NCBI RefSeq assembly: GCF_013391805.1
Contig: NZ_CP058364.1
Coordinates: forward strand, 1,550,501-1,614,500
Direction: 5' to 3'
Length of the DNA: 64,000 nucleotides
Origin: Galbibacter sp. BG1
Lineage (GTDB): Bacteria > Bacteroidota > Bacteroidia > Flavobacteriales > Flavobacteriaceae
Program-made: the position numbers and the translations under genes
Notes under the pieces: generated by a model
Database searches by the model: none
What the model was told of the DNA's origin: nothing
Seen by the model: the letters and a program-made list of their open reading frames with translations, nothing else
Shown here: positions 35,118 to 44,543 of the stretch, piece by piece
How positions within the stretch are numbered: position 1 is the first letter of the stretch
How the letters are laid out: every line of letters starts with the position of its first letter

Positions 35118-36173
35118 ATGGATATATATCAATTAGACGAAAAAATATATTTCTACGTACTGGTTTTACTACCGGTATTGCTGTTGTTGTTCTTAGCTTT
35201 TAAATTTTGGCAACGAAGAACGCAGAAGAATTTTGCTGATGCACAATTGTTGGACAAATTGAGCCCCAACCGATCCACTTTTAAATCGGTTGTAAAGCTT
35301 ATTTTAATAATGCTGGCGCTCGCTTGTTTGGCAATTGCCTTGGTAAACCCTAAAATTGGCACAAAACTTGAAACAGTTAAGCGCGAAGGGGTAGACATTG
35401 TTTTTGCTATCGATGTTTCTAAAAGTATGGCTGCGGAAGATATTGCACCCAACCGGTTGGAAAAAGCAAAACGCATCGTTTCAGAAATTATAAACAATCT
35501 GGCGAGCGACCGTATTGGAATTATAGCATACGCAGGCCAAGCATACCCGCAACTACCAATTACTACCGATTATTCGGCAGGAAAAATGTTCCTTCAAAGT
35601 ATGAATACAGACATGATGTCTTCCCAAGGAACAGCTATTAATGAAGCTATCGATCTGGCCACCACGTATTACGACGATCAAGACCAAACCAATAGAGTAT
35701 TGTTTTTAATTTCCGACGGGGAAGATCATTCCGATATGGCTATAGAATCAGTAGAAAAAGCGAGGGAGGCAGGAATTAAAATTTTTACAATTGGTGTGGG
35801 AACCGCTAAGGGAGGACCAATTCCCATAAGGGTAAATGGAATTATAGATTCCTACAAAAAAGATCAAAATGGAGAGGTGGTTATCACACAGCTCGATGAG
35901 AACATGTTAAACGGCATTGCCAGAGAAGGAGATGGAGAATATATTAATGGAAGCAATACCGAAGAGGTGGTAGATTTTGTTACCGAGACGCTCAATAAAA
36001 TGGAAAAAACTGAATTTGAATCCAAGCAGTATGCCGATTTTAAAGATCAGTTTCAATGGTTTGTGGCGGCTGCAATTTTGTTGTTGTTTTTAGATATTTT
36101 CCTGTTGGAAAGAAAAACAGTTTGGGTTCAGCGATTAAACTTGTTTAACGAGAAAGAAAAAAATGAAAAATAA
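35118..36173 (+). CDS. batB: BatB, von Willebrand A membrane protein
   Basis: A 351-residue paralogue of BatA with the same layout: TM near residues 10-27, TM near 56-75, a vWA domain with MIDAS AIDVSKSMAAED near 96, LISDGEDHSDMAIES, and a C-terminal TM (WFVAAAILLLFLDIFLL). Its 3' end overlaps batC by 11 bases, implying translational coupling. Confidence 0.92.
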   Translation: MDIYQLDEKIYFYVLVLLPVLLLLFLAFKFWQRRTQKNFADAQLLDKLSPNRSTFKSVVKLILIMLALACLAIALVNPKIGTKLETVKREGVDIVFAIDVSKSMAAEDIAPNRLEKAKRIVSEIINNLASDRIGIIAYAGQAYPQLPITTDYSAGKMFLQSMNTDMMSSQGTAINEAIDLATTYYDDQDQTNRVLFLISDGEDHSDMAIESVEKAREAGIKIFTIGVGTAKGGPIPIRVNGIIDSYKKDQNGEVVITQLDENMLNGIAREGDGEYINGSNTEEVVDFVTETLNKMEKTEFESKQYADFKDQFQWFVAAAILLLFLDIFLLERKTVWVQRLNLFNEKEKNEK

Positions 36174-37122
36174 AAGCGACATATTTTTTAGTACTAAAAG
36201 CATCAAGACCACTTTTAAAATGGTTTTTTTAGCTATTTTGGGGCTTTTTTCAATTTCTGAAACAAAGGCACAGGATTCTGAAGCACTTGAAAAAGCAAAA
36301 GCCAAAGCGCTTTCAGAATCTAAAGAATATACTTTTGAAGGGAATGAAGCTTTGCAGGAAGATAATAATAAAGTAGAAGCTGAGGTATCTTATCGAAAAG
36401 CCATTGCTAAAAGTAACGAGAATGCGCAGGCCAAATATAATTTGGGCAATGTCTACTATAAAGAAGAAAGTATGGGGGAGGCTTTTATGAGATACAAGGA
36501 AGCAGGGACCACAGCGGAATCTAAAGAAGACAGGCACAAAGCATACCATAATTTGGGCAATGTCTTTATGAAAAATAAAGAATACCAAAAAGCGGTAGAG
36601 GCTTATAAAGAAGCATTAAGAAACGATCCTACAGATGAGGAAACCCGCTACAATTTGGCGTTGGCGAAAGAATTGTTGAAAAAGCAACAAGAAGAAAATA
36701 AAAATAATCAGGATCAAAATAAAGACGAAAACCAAGATCAGGATAAAGACAATCAAGATAATCAAGACGAAAATAAAGACAACCAAGATCAACAAGATAA
36801 AAAAGACGGGGACGAAGGCGAGGATAAAAAGGATGATCAAGGGGATAAAGAAGACGAAAACAAGGGGGATAACAAGGATGAAGAAGGCAATAATCCGGAA
36901 GATGAAAAACAGGATGAGGGCAAAAACAATCCAGACGAACAAAAACAAAATCCTGGAGATAAACCTCAAGAGCAGCAGCAACAGCCTCGACCCAATCAGT
37001 TATCTCCACAGCAAATAAAGAATATCTTGGAGGCAATGAACAATGAAGAAAAGAAAGTGCAGGATAAAATAAATGCTGAAAAAGTAAAAGGAGCACCTAT
37101 AAAATCTGAAAAAGATTGGTAA
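36163..37122 (+). CDS. batC: BatC, TPR protein with long charged tail
   Basis: A 319-residue protein with an N-terminal signal or anchor (TTFKMVFLAILGLFSISETKA). TPR repeats lie at about 50-165 (ARYNLGNVYYKEESMG-type units, read KYNLGNVYYKE and YHNLGNVFMKNKEYQKAVEAY). Residues about 175-280 are a low-complexity tract of Asp, Glu, Asn, Gln and Lys (KNNQDQNKDENQDQDKDNQ-like). The last 40 residues (NQLSPQQIKNILEAMNNEEK) are helical. The TPRs would scaffold the Bat complex; the tail is probably disordered and strongly acidic. Confidence 0.9.
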   Translation: MKNKSDIFFSTKSIKTTFKMVFLAILGLFSISETKAQDSEALEKAKAKALSESKEYTFEGNEALQEDNNKVEAEVSYRKAIAKSNENAQAKYNLGNVYYKEESMGEAFMRYKEAGTTAESKEDRHKAYHNLGNVFMKNKEYQKAVEAYKEALRNDPTDEETRYNLALAKELLKKQQEENKNNQDQNKDENQDQDKDNQDNQDENKDNQDQQDKKDGDEGEDKKDDQGDKEDENKGDNKDEEGNNPEDEKQDEGKNNPDEQKQNPGDKPQEQQQQPRPNQLSPQQIKNILEAMNNEEKKVQDKINAEKVKGAPIKSEKDW

Positions 37123-37128
37123 GATAAA

Positions 37129-38913
37129 ATGAAAATAAAACTATTAATAGTAACATTTTTTATAGCTTTTTCGGGAATGTTGTTTTCCCAAGAAGAGGGT
37201 GTGCAGTTTGAAGCCAACGTAAGTAAAGACAAGCTTGGTGTTAACGAGCGGCTACGTATAGAATTTACCATGAATAAAGATGGTGATAACTTTACACCGC
37301 CCGATTTTAGCGGATTTAGGGTTGTTATGGGCCCAAACCAATCCATTAGTAATTCATGGATCAATGGAAAAAGAAGTTTTTCCAAATCCTACTCCTATAT
37401 TTTAACACCCAATGGCAAGGGTACATTTACCATCAATCAGGCGAAAGTTGAAATCGATGGAGACACCTATAAAACACAACCCGTAAGAATAACGGTCACC
37501 GAAGCTGTAAACGATCCTAATGCACCTCCATCTGCCAACGACATAGCAGACGACAATTTGCATTTGGTTGCGGAGGTTTCTAAAGCCAACCCTTATTTAA
37601 ACGAGGCGGTTAGCGTTGTGTATAAATTGTATGTGAGCCCAAGAATAAATGTTTCCAATTTTATTCCCAAAGCCAATCCCAAATACAACAATTTTTGGTC
37701 GCAAGACATTAAAGTAACACGTTTTCAAGTGGAAAACGGCACTTACCAGGGGAAACAATATCGCTATGTGGTTTTAAAAAGGGTTGTGCTATACCCTCAG
37801 AAGACCGGAACATTGGATTTAGAGCCACTATCATTGGATGTAACGGTGGATGTTCCAACCAATAGGAGGGATATTTTTGGAGGACAGTTATATACACAAA
37901 CCCATAAAACGGTAACGGCAGGACAGCGATCCATCAATGTAAAACCGCTTCCAGAAAAAGGTAAACCTGCAGGTTTTACAGGAGCTGTCGGTAAGTTTGA
38001 TTTTGATGTGGTTTTGTCTAAAAAAGACCTAAAAGCGAATGAATCTTTAACGGCTAAAGTAAAGGTGAGTGGAAATGGTAATTTGAAGTTGTTCAACCTT
38101 CCTAAGCTTACCCTTCCCAGTTCTTTAGAAGTGTACGAACCAGAGTTCGATGAGAATATTTCTACATCCCTGGCGGGTATGAAAGGTAGCATAACAGACA
38201 ATTACACCATTGTGCCTCAATATCGCGGGAAATATCCAATTCCAACTATCACGTTTTCTTATTTCGATCCGGAAGAGGAAGCTTACAAATCCATAACCTC
38301 TCAACAGTCCTTAATTAATGTGTACGAAGGGCCTTCGAGTGCCGCCGATTTGGCTTCCAATACCAATGAAAATAATAGCGCCAAACAACCAGTGGCAGCA
38401 AATGCGAATCAATTTAGGTTTATAAAATTAAATACAGATTTGTATCCTAAATCTTCGTCAAGTTTCTTTGGCTCTATCTTGTTTTACATACTTTTATTAG
38501 CTCCGCTCTTGTTGATCCCGATTGCTATTTTAATAGGAAAAAGAAGAGCAGCTATGGCTGGAGATGTAGTGGGGAACAGAGTGAGAAAAGCAAATAGGCT
38601 CGCCAAAAAATACCTGTCGGAAGCTAAACGGAACCTTGGAAACAAAGAAGCGTTTTACGAGTCCCTAGAACGGGCTTTGCACAATTACCTAAAGGCAAAA
38701 TTAAAAATTGTTACCTCAGAATTCAGTAAAGAAAAAATAAGCGAGCTCTTGCGTTCTAAAAATGTAGAAGCTCAAGTAGTTGATGATTTTATAGCCTTGT
38801 TAAAAAGTTGTGAGTTGGCGAGATATTCTCCTAGTACCTTGGCAGAAATGGAAAGCGATTACCATAAGGCGGCAGAAGTTATTTCATTAATCGATAAACA
38901 ACTTAAGTCATGA
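37129..38913 (+). CDS. batD: BatD, beta-rich membrane protein
   Basis: A 594-residue exported protein with signal peptide (KLLIVTFFIAFSGMLFS), an extracytoplasmic beta-sandwich region (about 20-440; VQFEANVSKDKLGVNERLRI at the start), and a membrane segment at about 448-472 (GSILFYILLLAPLLLIPIAI). A cytoplasmic helical tail of about 120 residues follows (RVRKANRLAKKYLSEAKRNL). Matches the oxygen-tolerance BatD family. Its stop overlaps the batE start (ATGA). Confidence 0.9.
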   Translation: MKIKLLIVTFFIAFSGMLFSQEEGVQFEANVSKDKLGVNERLRIEFTMNKDGDNFTPPDFSGFRVVMGPNQSISNSWINGKRSFSKSYSYILTPNGKGTFTINQAKVEIDGDTYKTQPVRITVTEAVNDPNAPPSANDIADDNLHLVAEVSKANPYLNEAVSVVYKLYVSPRINVSNFIPKANPKYNNFWSQDIKVTRFQVENGTYQGKQYRYVVLKRVVLYPQKTGTLDLEPLSLDVTVDVPTNRRDIFGGQLYTQTHKTVTAGQRSINVKPLPEKGKPAGFTGAVGKFDFDVVLSKKDLKANESLTAKVKVSGNGNLKLFNLPKLTLPSSLEVYEPEFDENISTSLAGMKGSITDNYTIVPQYRGKYPIPTITFSYFDPEEEAYKSITSQQSLINVYEGPSSAADLASNTNENNSAKQPVAANANQFRFIKLNTDLYPKSSSSFFGSILFYILLLAPLLLIPIAILIGKRRAAMAGDVVGNRVRKANRLAKKYLSEAKRNLGNKEAFYESLERALHNYLKAKLKIVTSEFSKEKISELLRSKNVEAQVVDDFIALLKSCELARYSPSTLAEMESDYHKAAEVISLIDKQLKS

Positions 38914-39692
38914 TGGAACAACTAAATAGAAGTAAACAATTTTACCTTTTTATAGTTTTTACATGTGTTTCCATTTTTGCAATGGCACAAAATGAAGCTT
39001 TGTTTAAAAAAGGGAACGACTTTTATAACGAGGGGAAGTATCAAAAAGCGATTGACGCCTATTTGGAAGTTTCAGAAAATAATGAACATTCAGCTGCGCT
39101 TTACTACAATTTGGGGAATAGTTATTATAAATTGAACCAAATTGCGCCCAGTATTTATTATTATGAAAAGGCTTTATTGCTAGACCCAAACGATCAGGAT
39201 ATTCAGAATAATTTACAGTTTGCAAAAAACATGACCATCGATGCGATAGATGTAATGCCGCAAACTGGAATCGATAAGATTTTCGAAAACTTTGTAGGAA
39301 AACTTTCTTACCAAACATGGGCGGTATTGGCCATTGTAGCCATGGTTGCCTTTGTAGTGCTGTTCCTATTATATTATTTTTCAGCTTACAGCAGTAAAAA
39401 ACGTATTTTCTTTGGGTTGAGCATACTCTTCGTGATAATCTCCCTTGCGAGTTTAGGGTTTGCTTACCAACAGCAAGGACTGGAGCTCAACAAGCAACCG
39501 GCAATAATCTTTGCCAAAGAAACTTCGGTAATGTCTGAGCCTAACATGGGTAGTAGTGAAGTTTTTAAATTGCACGAAGGGACCAAAGTAAACGTTTTGG
39601 AAGTGCTTGGGGAATGGAAAAAAATAAAACTTGCAGACGGAAAAATTGGTTGGTTGCCAAATAATGACCTCAAGGAGATCAAAGACTTTTAG
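38910..39692 (+). CDS. batE: BatE, TPR protein with SH3-like C-terminus
   Basis: A 260-residue membrane protein with signal segment about 11-27, TPR units at about 28-105 (ALFKKGNDFYNEGKYQKAID and AALYYNLGNSYYKLNQIAPS), and two adjacent membrane segments (about 130-155 WAVLAIVAMVAFVVLFLLYY; 165-185). The C-terminal SH3-like domain (about 195-260) includes VMSEPNMGSSEVFKLHEGTK and WKKIKLADGKIGWLPNND. Last gene of the operon; no clear terminator follows. Confidence 0.88.
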   Translation: MMEQLNRSKQFYLFIVFTCVSIFAMAQNEALFKKGNDFYNEGKYQKAIDAYLEVSENNEHSAALYYNLGNSYYKLNQIAPSIYYYEKALLLDPNDQDIQNNLQFAKNMTIDAIDVMPQTGIDKIFENFVGKLSYQTWAVLAIVAMVAFVVLFLLYYFSAYSSKKRIFFGLSILFVIISLASLGFAYQQQGLELNKQPAIIFAKETSVMSEPNMGSSEVFKLHEGTKVNVLEVLGEWKKIKLADGKIGWLPNNDLKEIKDF

Positions 39693-39747
39693 AATAACTT
39701 AGCACTTAATTCTATGAAAAATAGTATCTTTAGGAAAAAGATTACTG

Positions 39748-40056
39748 GTGCTATTTACAAGTAAAAAAATATTTGTTTGCTTTTTTTTATTGATATTCTG
39801 CTCTTTTTTAATGACCCCTGCTATTATTACGGTTGTTGAAAGAAATGCAGATATTTCCTATTATTATAATTTAGCTGAAGAAGAAAAAAAGGACTCCAGT
39901 AACGAGTTGAAGGAAATCAAACAAATATCTTCTTCAAACGATCCTAATCTTTCTATTAGTGTACTTACCAAAAAAAGAAAAGGGTATCATTACGATGTTT
40001 TTCATCATTACGATCAGGTAATAGATGTAGTTATACCTCCTCCAGAGTTACTTTAA
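39748..40056 (+). CDS. Small membrane protein, GTG start
   Basis: A 102-residue protein starting at GTG 39748 (MLFTSKKIFVCFFLLIF), the only start after an in-frame TGA at 39715; AGGAAA lies upstream. There is one N-terminal membrane segment (about 7-25), then a charged, serine-rich outer part and HYDVFHHYDQVIDVVIPPPEL at the C-terminus. Family not recognised. It precedes the SulP gene by about 130 bases, with hairpins between. Confidence 0.6.
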   Translation: MLFTSKKIFVCFFLLIFCSFLMTPAIITVVERNADISYYYNLAEEEKKDSSNELKEIKQISSSNDPNLSISVLTKKRKGYHYDVFHHYDQVIDVVIPPPELL

Positions 40057-40091
40057 TAATATTACAAAATCCGCACTATCTATTGCGGTAC

Positions 40092-40115
40092 TAGCGTTTT
40101 AACGCTATTTTATTT
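40092..40115 (+). terminator. Possible weak terminator
   Basis: TAGCGTT-TT-AACGCTA followed by TTTTATTT: a 7-bp stem with a T-rich tail after the small membrane protein. The stem is short, so the call is tentative. Confidence 0.45.
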
Positions 40116-40144
40116 ACCATTCAAAATAAATTTAAATTCATCAT

Positions 40145-40166
40145 GTTTTCAAATGTCTTTGAAAAC
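40145..40166. promoter_or_regulatory. 22-bp inverted repeat upstream of the SulP gene
   Basis: GTTTTCAAA-TGTC-TTTGAAAAC, perfect 9-base arms, ending 18 bases before the start codon. Position and symmetry suit a repressor site or a leader hairpin controlling the transporter/carbonic anhydrase pair. Confidence 0.5.
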
Positions 40167-40184
40167 AAAAACCATCTTTAAATT

Positions 40185-41765
40185 ATGTTTAAATACTTAA
40201 AAAATGATTTGCCTGCTAGTATAGTGGTGTTTTTTGTAGCACTTCCCCTCTGTTTAGGGATTGCACTTGCAAGTGGGGCACCCCTCTTTTCTGGTTTAAT
40301 TGCCGGAATTGTGGGAGGTATTGTAGTAGGAGCCATTAGTGGATCGCAAATTGGAGTAAGTGGACCTGCAGCCGGATTGGCTGTAATTGTTTTGGCTGCC
40401 ATCGCTTCCCTAGGTTTCGAAAACTTTTTGGTAGCTGTTGTTATTGGAGGTGCTATACAAATACTTTTAGGGGTATTAAAAGCCGGTATTATCGGTTATT
40501 ATTTTCCATCATCTGTAATTAAGGGTATGTTGGCTGGTATTGGAATTATTATCTTTTTAAAACAGATTCCCCATGCTTTTGGTTATGACAGTGATTATGA
40601 AGGCGATCTCGATTTCTTTCAATTGGACGGAGGAAACACATTTTCTGCCTTAGGGGATATGTTTAGTTATATTTCCCCGGGAGCCGTTGTGGTATCTGTG
40701 GTATCCTTGGGGATTTTATTGCTGTGGGAACTCGTTTTGGTTAAAAAAAGCAATTTTTTCAAAATCGTTCCAGGGCCACTAGTGGCTGTTGTATTTGGTG
40801 TGTTGTTCTATCTTTTAATAGATCCGTCATCCAATTTTAAAATAGCTCAAGATCATTTGGTAACGGTTCCGGTTCCCGATAACGCATCTGATTTTATAGG
40901 GCAATTTTCCTTTCCTAATTTTGCGGCAATCACCAATCTTCAAGTGTGGATTACAGGGGTTACCATTGCTATAGTTGCAAGTTTAGAAACTCTTTTGTGT
41001 GTAGAAGCAACGGATAAGTTGGATCCAGAGAAAAGGGTAACGCCAACCAACAGAGAGCTTTTTGCCCAGGGAACAGGAAATATTGTTTCTGGTTTAATTG
41101 GGGGGATTCCCGTTACACAGGTAATCGTAAGGAGTTCTGCAAACATTCAGTCGGGTGCTAAAACCAAACTTTCTGCAATCGTTCATGGATTTTTCCTTTT
41201 ATCTTCTGTAATTCTTATTCCTACTTTATTAAATAAAATTCCTTTGGCAGTATTGGCGGCAATTTTATTAGTAGTTGGTTACAAACTTGCAAAACCAGCT
41301 TTGTTCAGGCAAATGTGGCGTTTAGGTAAAAGTCAGTTTCTGCCTTTTATAGTCACTGTTTTAGGGGTTGTGTTTACCGACCTTTTAATGGGAATTGGTT
41401 TAGGATTAGCGGTTGGAATTACCGTAATTTTGATTAAAAATTATCAAAACTCACATTTTCTTCATATTGAAAAGAAAGATGATGGAAGCCATTTGGTAAA
41501 AATGACCTTAGCCGAGGAAGTTTCTTTTCTTAATAAAGGCGCTATTTTAAAAGAATTAAATGAATTGCCTAAAGACACTTTGTTAGAACTAGATGTAACT
41601 AAAACAATTCGTCTAAACTATGATATTTTAGAAATTTTAGACGATTTTGCATACCGGGCAAAAGATAAGAATATCGATATTAAGTTAATTTCCGATAAGG
41701 GTGTGGTTCATAATCCGAAGAGTTTTACCGCATTTTTTATGGAAAAAAGAGGAAGTGCAGCTTAG
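40185..41765 (+). CDS. SulP-family anion transporter (likely bicarbonate)
   Basis: A 526-residue inner-membrane transporter with about 10-12 membrane segments, starting DLPASIVVFFVALPLCLGIA with the SulP signature at about residues 8-27. The family region SGPAAGLAVIVLAAI follows, and later GGIPVTQVIVRSSANIQSGA. A STAS-like cytoplasmic domain lies at about 435-526 (LLELDVTKTIRLNYDILEIL). The carbonic anhydrase gene 40 bases downstream strongly suggests bicarbonate rather than sulfate as substrate. Confidence 0.9.
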   Translation: MFKYLKNDLPASIVVFFVALPLCLGIALASGAPLFSGLIAGIVGGIVVGAISGSQIGVSGPAAGLAVIVLAAIASLGFENFLVAVVIGGAIQILLGVLKAGIIGYYFPSSVIKGMLAGIGIIIFLKQIPHAFGYDSDYEGDLDFFQLDGGNTFSALGDMFSYISPGAVVVSVVSLGILLLWELVLVKKSNFFKIVPGPLVAVVFGVLFYLLIDPSSNFKIAQDHLVTVPVPDNASDFIGQFSFPNFAAITNLQVWITGVTIAIVASLETLLCVEATDKLDPEKRVTPTNRELFAQGTGNIVSGLIGGIPVTQVIVRSSANIQSGAKTKLSAIVHGFFLLSSVILIPTLLNKIPLAVLAAILLVVGYKLAKPALFRQMWRLGKSQFLPFIVTVLGVVFTDLLMGIGLGLAVGITVILIKNYQNSHFLHIEKKDDGSHLVKMTLAEEVSFLNKGAILKELNELPKDTLLELDVTKTIRLNYDILEILDDFAYRAKDKNIDIKLISDKGVVHNPKSFTAFFMEKRGSAA

Positions 41766-41805
41766 AAAATAATTAAAAAGTTTAATTTTAAGAAAAAGTA
41801 ATAAA

Positions 41806-42432
41806 ATGAAATTAGATAAGGTTTTTGAAAACAACAAAAAATGGATAGAATCCAAGTTGGAATTAGACTCGAACTACTTTGAAGAGCTGGGGAAAGGACA
41901 AAGCCCCGAGCTACTTTACATAGGATGTTCTGATAGTAGGGTTACTGCAGAAGACCTTATGGGCTTGGGGCCAGGAGATGTATTCGTACATAGAAACATT
42001 GCCAACATGGTGGTTGGGACAGATCTAAACTCAATGTCCGTTATAGATTATGCGGTGAACCACTTAAAAGTGAACCACGTGGTTATTTGTGGACATTATT
42101 CCTGTGGAGGTGTAAAAGCCGCTATGCAATCGGCCGATTTGGGACTTTTAAATCCGTGGTTGCGAAATATTCGTGATGTGTACCGTTTGCATAAAAAAGA
42201 ACTCAACGCAATGGTAGATGAAGATAAGCGTTATGAACGTCTGGTTGAGCTTAACGTGCAAGAGCAGTGCGTTAACTTAATTAAAACCGCTACGGTTCAA
42301 AAAGCAGTGCGAAATAGAGGCTTGCAAGTTCACGGTTGGGTGTTCGATATCCATACAGGAAAATTAATAGATCTAGAAATCGATCTGGACGGGATCCTTA
42401 AGAACATTATGGAAATCTACCATTTAGATTAA
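41806..42432 (+). CDS. can: Beta-class carbonic anhydrase
   Basis: Zinc enzyme of 208 residues interconverting CO2 and bicarbonate. Ligand motifs: CSDSRV (Cys and the Asp/Arg dyad, about residue 43), and HVVICGHYSCGGVKAAM with the zinc His and Cys at about 99-102. Downstream partner of the SulP transporter; a strong terminator follows. Together they would import bicarbonate and equilibrate it with CO2 in the cytoplasm. Confidence 0.94.
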   Translation: MKLDKVFENNKKWIESKLELDSNYFEELGKGQSPELLYIGCSDSRVTAEDLMGLGPGDVFVHRNIANMVVGTDLNSMSVIDYAVNHLKVNHVVICGHYSCGGVKAAMQSADLGLLNPWLRNIRDVYRLHKKELNAMVDEDKRYERLVELNVQEQCVNLIKTATVQKAVRNRGLQVHGWVFDIHTGKLIDLEIDLDGILKNIMEIYHLD

Positions 42433-42458
42433 TTGAGGATCCATATATTATAATGAAG

Positions 42459-42489
42459 AGGCGCTTGTTTGTAACAGCGCCTTTTTTTT
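42459..42489 (+). terminator. Rho-independent terminator
   Basis: AGGCGCT...AGCGCCT stem with an inner GTT/AAC pairing and a tail of eight T. Ends the SulP/carbonic anhydrase unit. Confidence 0.88.
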
Positions 42490-42590
42490 GTAGTATGGGG
42501 CTATCTGACATTTATCATATTTTTATTGGGTTGATATCAATAATATTGCTGGTCTATATAGCAAATTATTAATCAAATTAAATATACACC

Positions 42591-44390
42591 ATGTCAACTA
42601 GACAGCATAATTTTCACATTCCCGTAATGGGAATAGGTTTCACTATTGATAGCCCTTTAAAGGTAGCCGTGTATGGCATCGATTCTTCAATTTCTTTGGT
42701 AGATGATATGCTTATTGAGAAAATGCGAAAGCACTACTGCCACAAATACAACCTTGTTTACAATGAAATTTCAGAAAAAATAGAAGATTTTAGAGCGAAA
42801 CGTATCACTTCCTATCTCGATATGATGAACAATGTGATAGATAATAAAATAAACCAACTAAGGAATTGTTCGGAGGAAACGGTTGAAGAGTTGAAAAATT
42901 ATTTCGGGATGATACCTGCAAAAAAAGATGAATTTTCAAAGAAGATTTCAGGTGCACATTGCTCTAGTGAAGTTAAAGAGTGGGTTCGCCAGAACATTCA
43001 AAAAGGGAGCATAGATGTTAATATTATGACCAAGGTCGATAAAGACAACTACGTTGGCAAAGAAAAGTTGCCTGTAATATATAACGATGCCCATGCGGCA
43101 CTGAGGGGATTTGCGGAGAGTACCGTGCAAGGGTCGTTAGTGCTCTCTGCGGGATTGAATCCCAGGCTTTATGGTTATATAGCAAGCTTTGAAGATTTTT
43201 ATCCTAAAAGTAGAAATTTAAAAAAGAAAGTTGTTTTAAAGGTAAGTGATTATCGTTCTGCATTAATTCAGGGAAAATTTCTGGTGAAAAAAGGAGTTTG
43301 GGTATCCGAATTCAGGGTGGAATCTGGGCTAAATTGTGGGGGCCATGCCTTTGCTACTGAAGGGAATTTATTAGGACCTATTCTGGAGTCCTTCAAGGTG
43401 AATAAAACAAAATTAATTGTGGAGCTTCACGATATATATATTAAAGCGTTAACCGCTAAAAACATAGAGCCCCCAACCGTACCCTTACCGGTAAAGATTA
43501 CAGCCCAAGGAGGGGTTGGCACCCATGAAGAGCACGAATTTTTATTAAATTACTATCAATTGGAATCTGTGGGCTGGGGCTCACCATTCCTTTTGGTTCC
43601 CGAAGCCACAACGGTAGATGATGAAACCTTGCATAAATTAGTTAGGGCGAAGGAGGAAGACTTGTATCTAAGCAATGTGTCTCCGTTAGGGGTTCCATTT
43701 AATAACCTAAGGGGTAACACCAAGGACGAAGAAAGACAAGAGCTTATTAAAAAAGGAAGACCGGGAAGTTCATGTCCAAAAAAGTATGTGTCCCTAAACA
43801 AGGAGTTTACCGAGAAAAGTATCTGTGTAGCTTCAAGGCAATATCAACATCTTAAAATTGCGGAACTTCAAAAAGGGAAGTTGTCCACGGAAGTTTACCA
43901 AAAAGAGTTTAAAGAAATAGTAGAAAAGTCCTGTATCTGCGTTGGGTTGGGCACCTCTGCCCTATTGGCCAATAAAATGGATGTTAAAAGTGAAGGTAAA
44001 GGTGTTTCTGTTTGTCCAGGCCCTAATATTGCCTACTTTGCCAGAGTAACAAAACTAGAAGAAATGGTTAAACATATTTATGGAAAAACAAGCGTAATTT
44101 CACGACAGGATCGGCCCAATATGTTTATTAAGGAATTGAAGCTATATACTGATTACTTTAAAGAAAGAGTTTACGAAGTGCTTCCTGCGATGGATGAAAA
44201 GGAAGAAAAACGATTAATGCGCTTTTCGAACAATCTTCTGGAAGGGATTGAGTATTACCAAAACCTTTTTAGCGGGTGTAAAACTGTTTTGAATGAAAAA
44301 GCAACAGGGGTTTATGCTGAATTGAAAAATGTGGAGTGTACATTGAAAGATCTTCAAAGGGAATTAAATGCTGGAAAGCAGCTGATGTAA
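42591..44390 (+). CDS. Unrecognised 599-residue protein, possible FMN TIM-barrel with cysteine cluster
   Basis: I do not recognise the family with certainty. The N-terminus (IPVMGIGFTIDSPLKVA) and two internal glycine motifs, GLNCGGHAF (about 246-254) and KITAQGGVGTH (about 301-311), resemble the ligand loops of nitronate monooxygenase/PfaD-type FMN TIM-barrels; this is inference. Residues 395-475 hold five cysteines (GSSCPKK, KSICVAS, KSCICVG, VSVCPGP), spaced as a possible metal or Fe-S site. The last about 100 residues are helical. There is no signal peptide or membrane segment, so cytoplasmic. Flanked by a terminator upstream and a separate gene downstream, so monocistronic. Confidence 0.6.
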   Translation: MSTRQHNFHIPVMGIGFTIDSPLKVAVYGIDSSISLVDDMLIEKMRKHYCHKYNLVYNEISEKIEDFRAKRITSYLDMMNNVIDNKINQLRNCSEETVEELKNYFGMIPAKKDEFSKKISGAHCSSEVKEWVRQNIQKGSIDVNIMTKVDKDNYVGKEKLPVIYNDAHAALRGFAESTVQGSLVLSAGLNPRLYGYIASFEDFYPKSRNLKKKVVLKVSDYRSALIQGKFLVKKGVWVSEFRVESGLNCGGHAFATEGNLLGPILESFKVNKTKLIVELHDIYIKALTAKNIEPPTVPLPVKITAQGGVGTHEEHEFLLNYYQLESVGWGSPFLLVPEATTVDDETLHKLVRAKEEDLYLSNVSPLGVPFNNLRGNTKDEERQELIKKGRPGSSCPKKYVSLNKEFTEKSICVASRQYQHLKIAELQKGKLSTEVYQKEFKEIVEKSCICVGLGTSALLANKMDVKSEGKGVSVCPGPNIAYFARVTKLEEMVKHIYGKTSVISRQDRPNMFIKELKLYTDYFKERVYEVLPAMDEKEEKRLMRFSNNLLEGIEYYQNLFSGCKTVLNEKATGVYAELKNVECTLKDLQRELNAGKQLM

Positions 44391-44543
44391 CTTTTAGTTG
44401 GAAATAAGAAGTAACTTCAAGAGCTTTCCGTAGCTAGAAACAAAATAGATAATGTAATAAACGGTCTGAAAAGCTATAGCAGTCCTGATAGTTGTCAGTA
44501 AAGATTTTTGTATCTTAAAGCAAAAAAGATTGCTTTGCGAAAA

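Noticed and set aside
36616-37096. Long minus-strand frames opposite batC rich in Phe/Leu/Ile
   Set aside because: They are produced by the Asp/Glu/Asn/Lys-rich codons of BatC read backwards; no start context or homology pattern.
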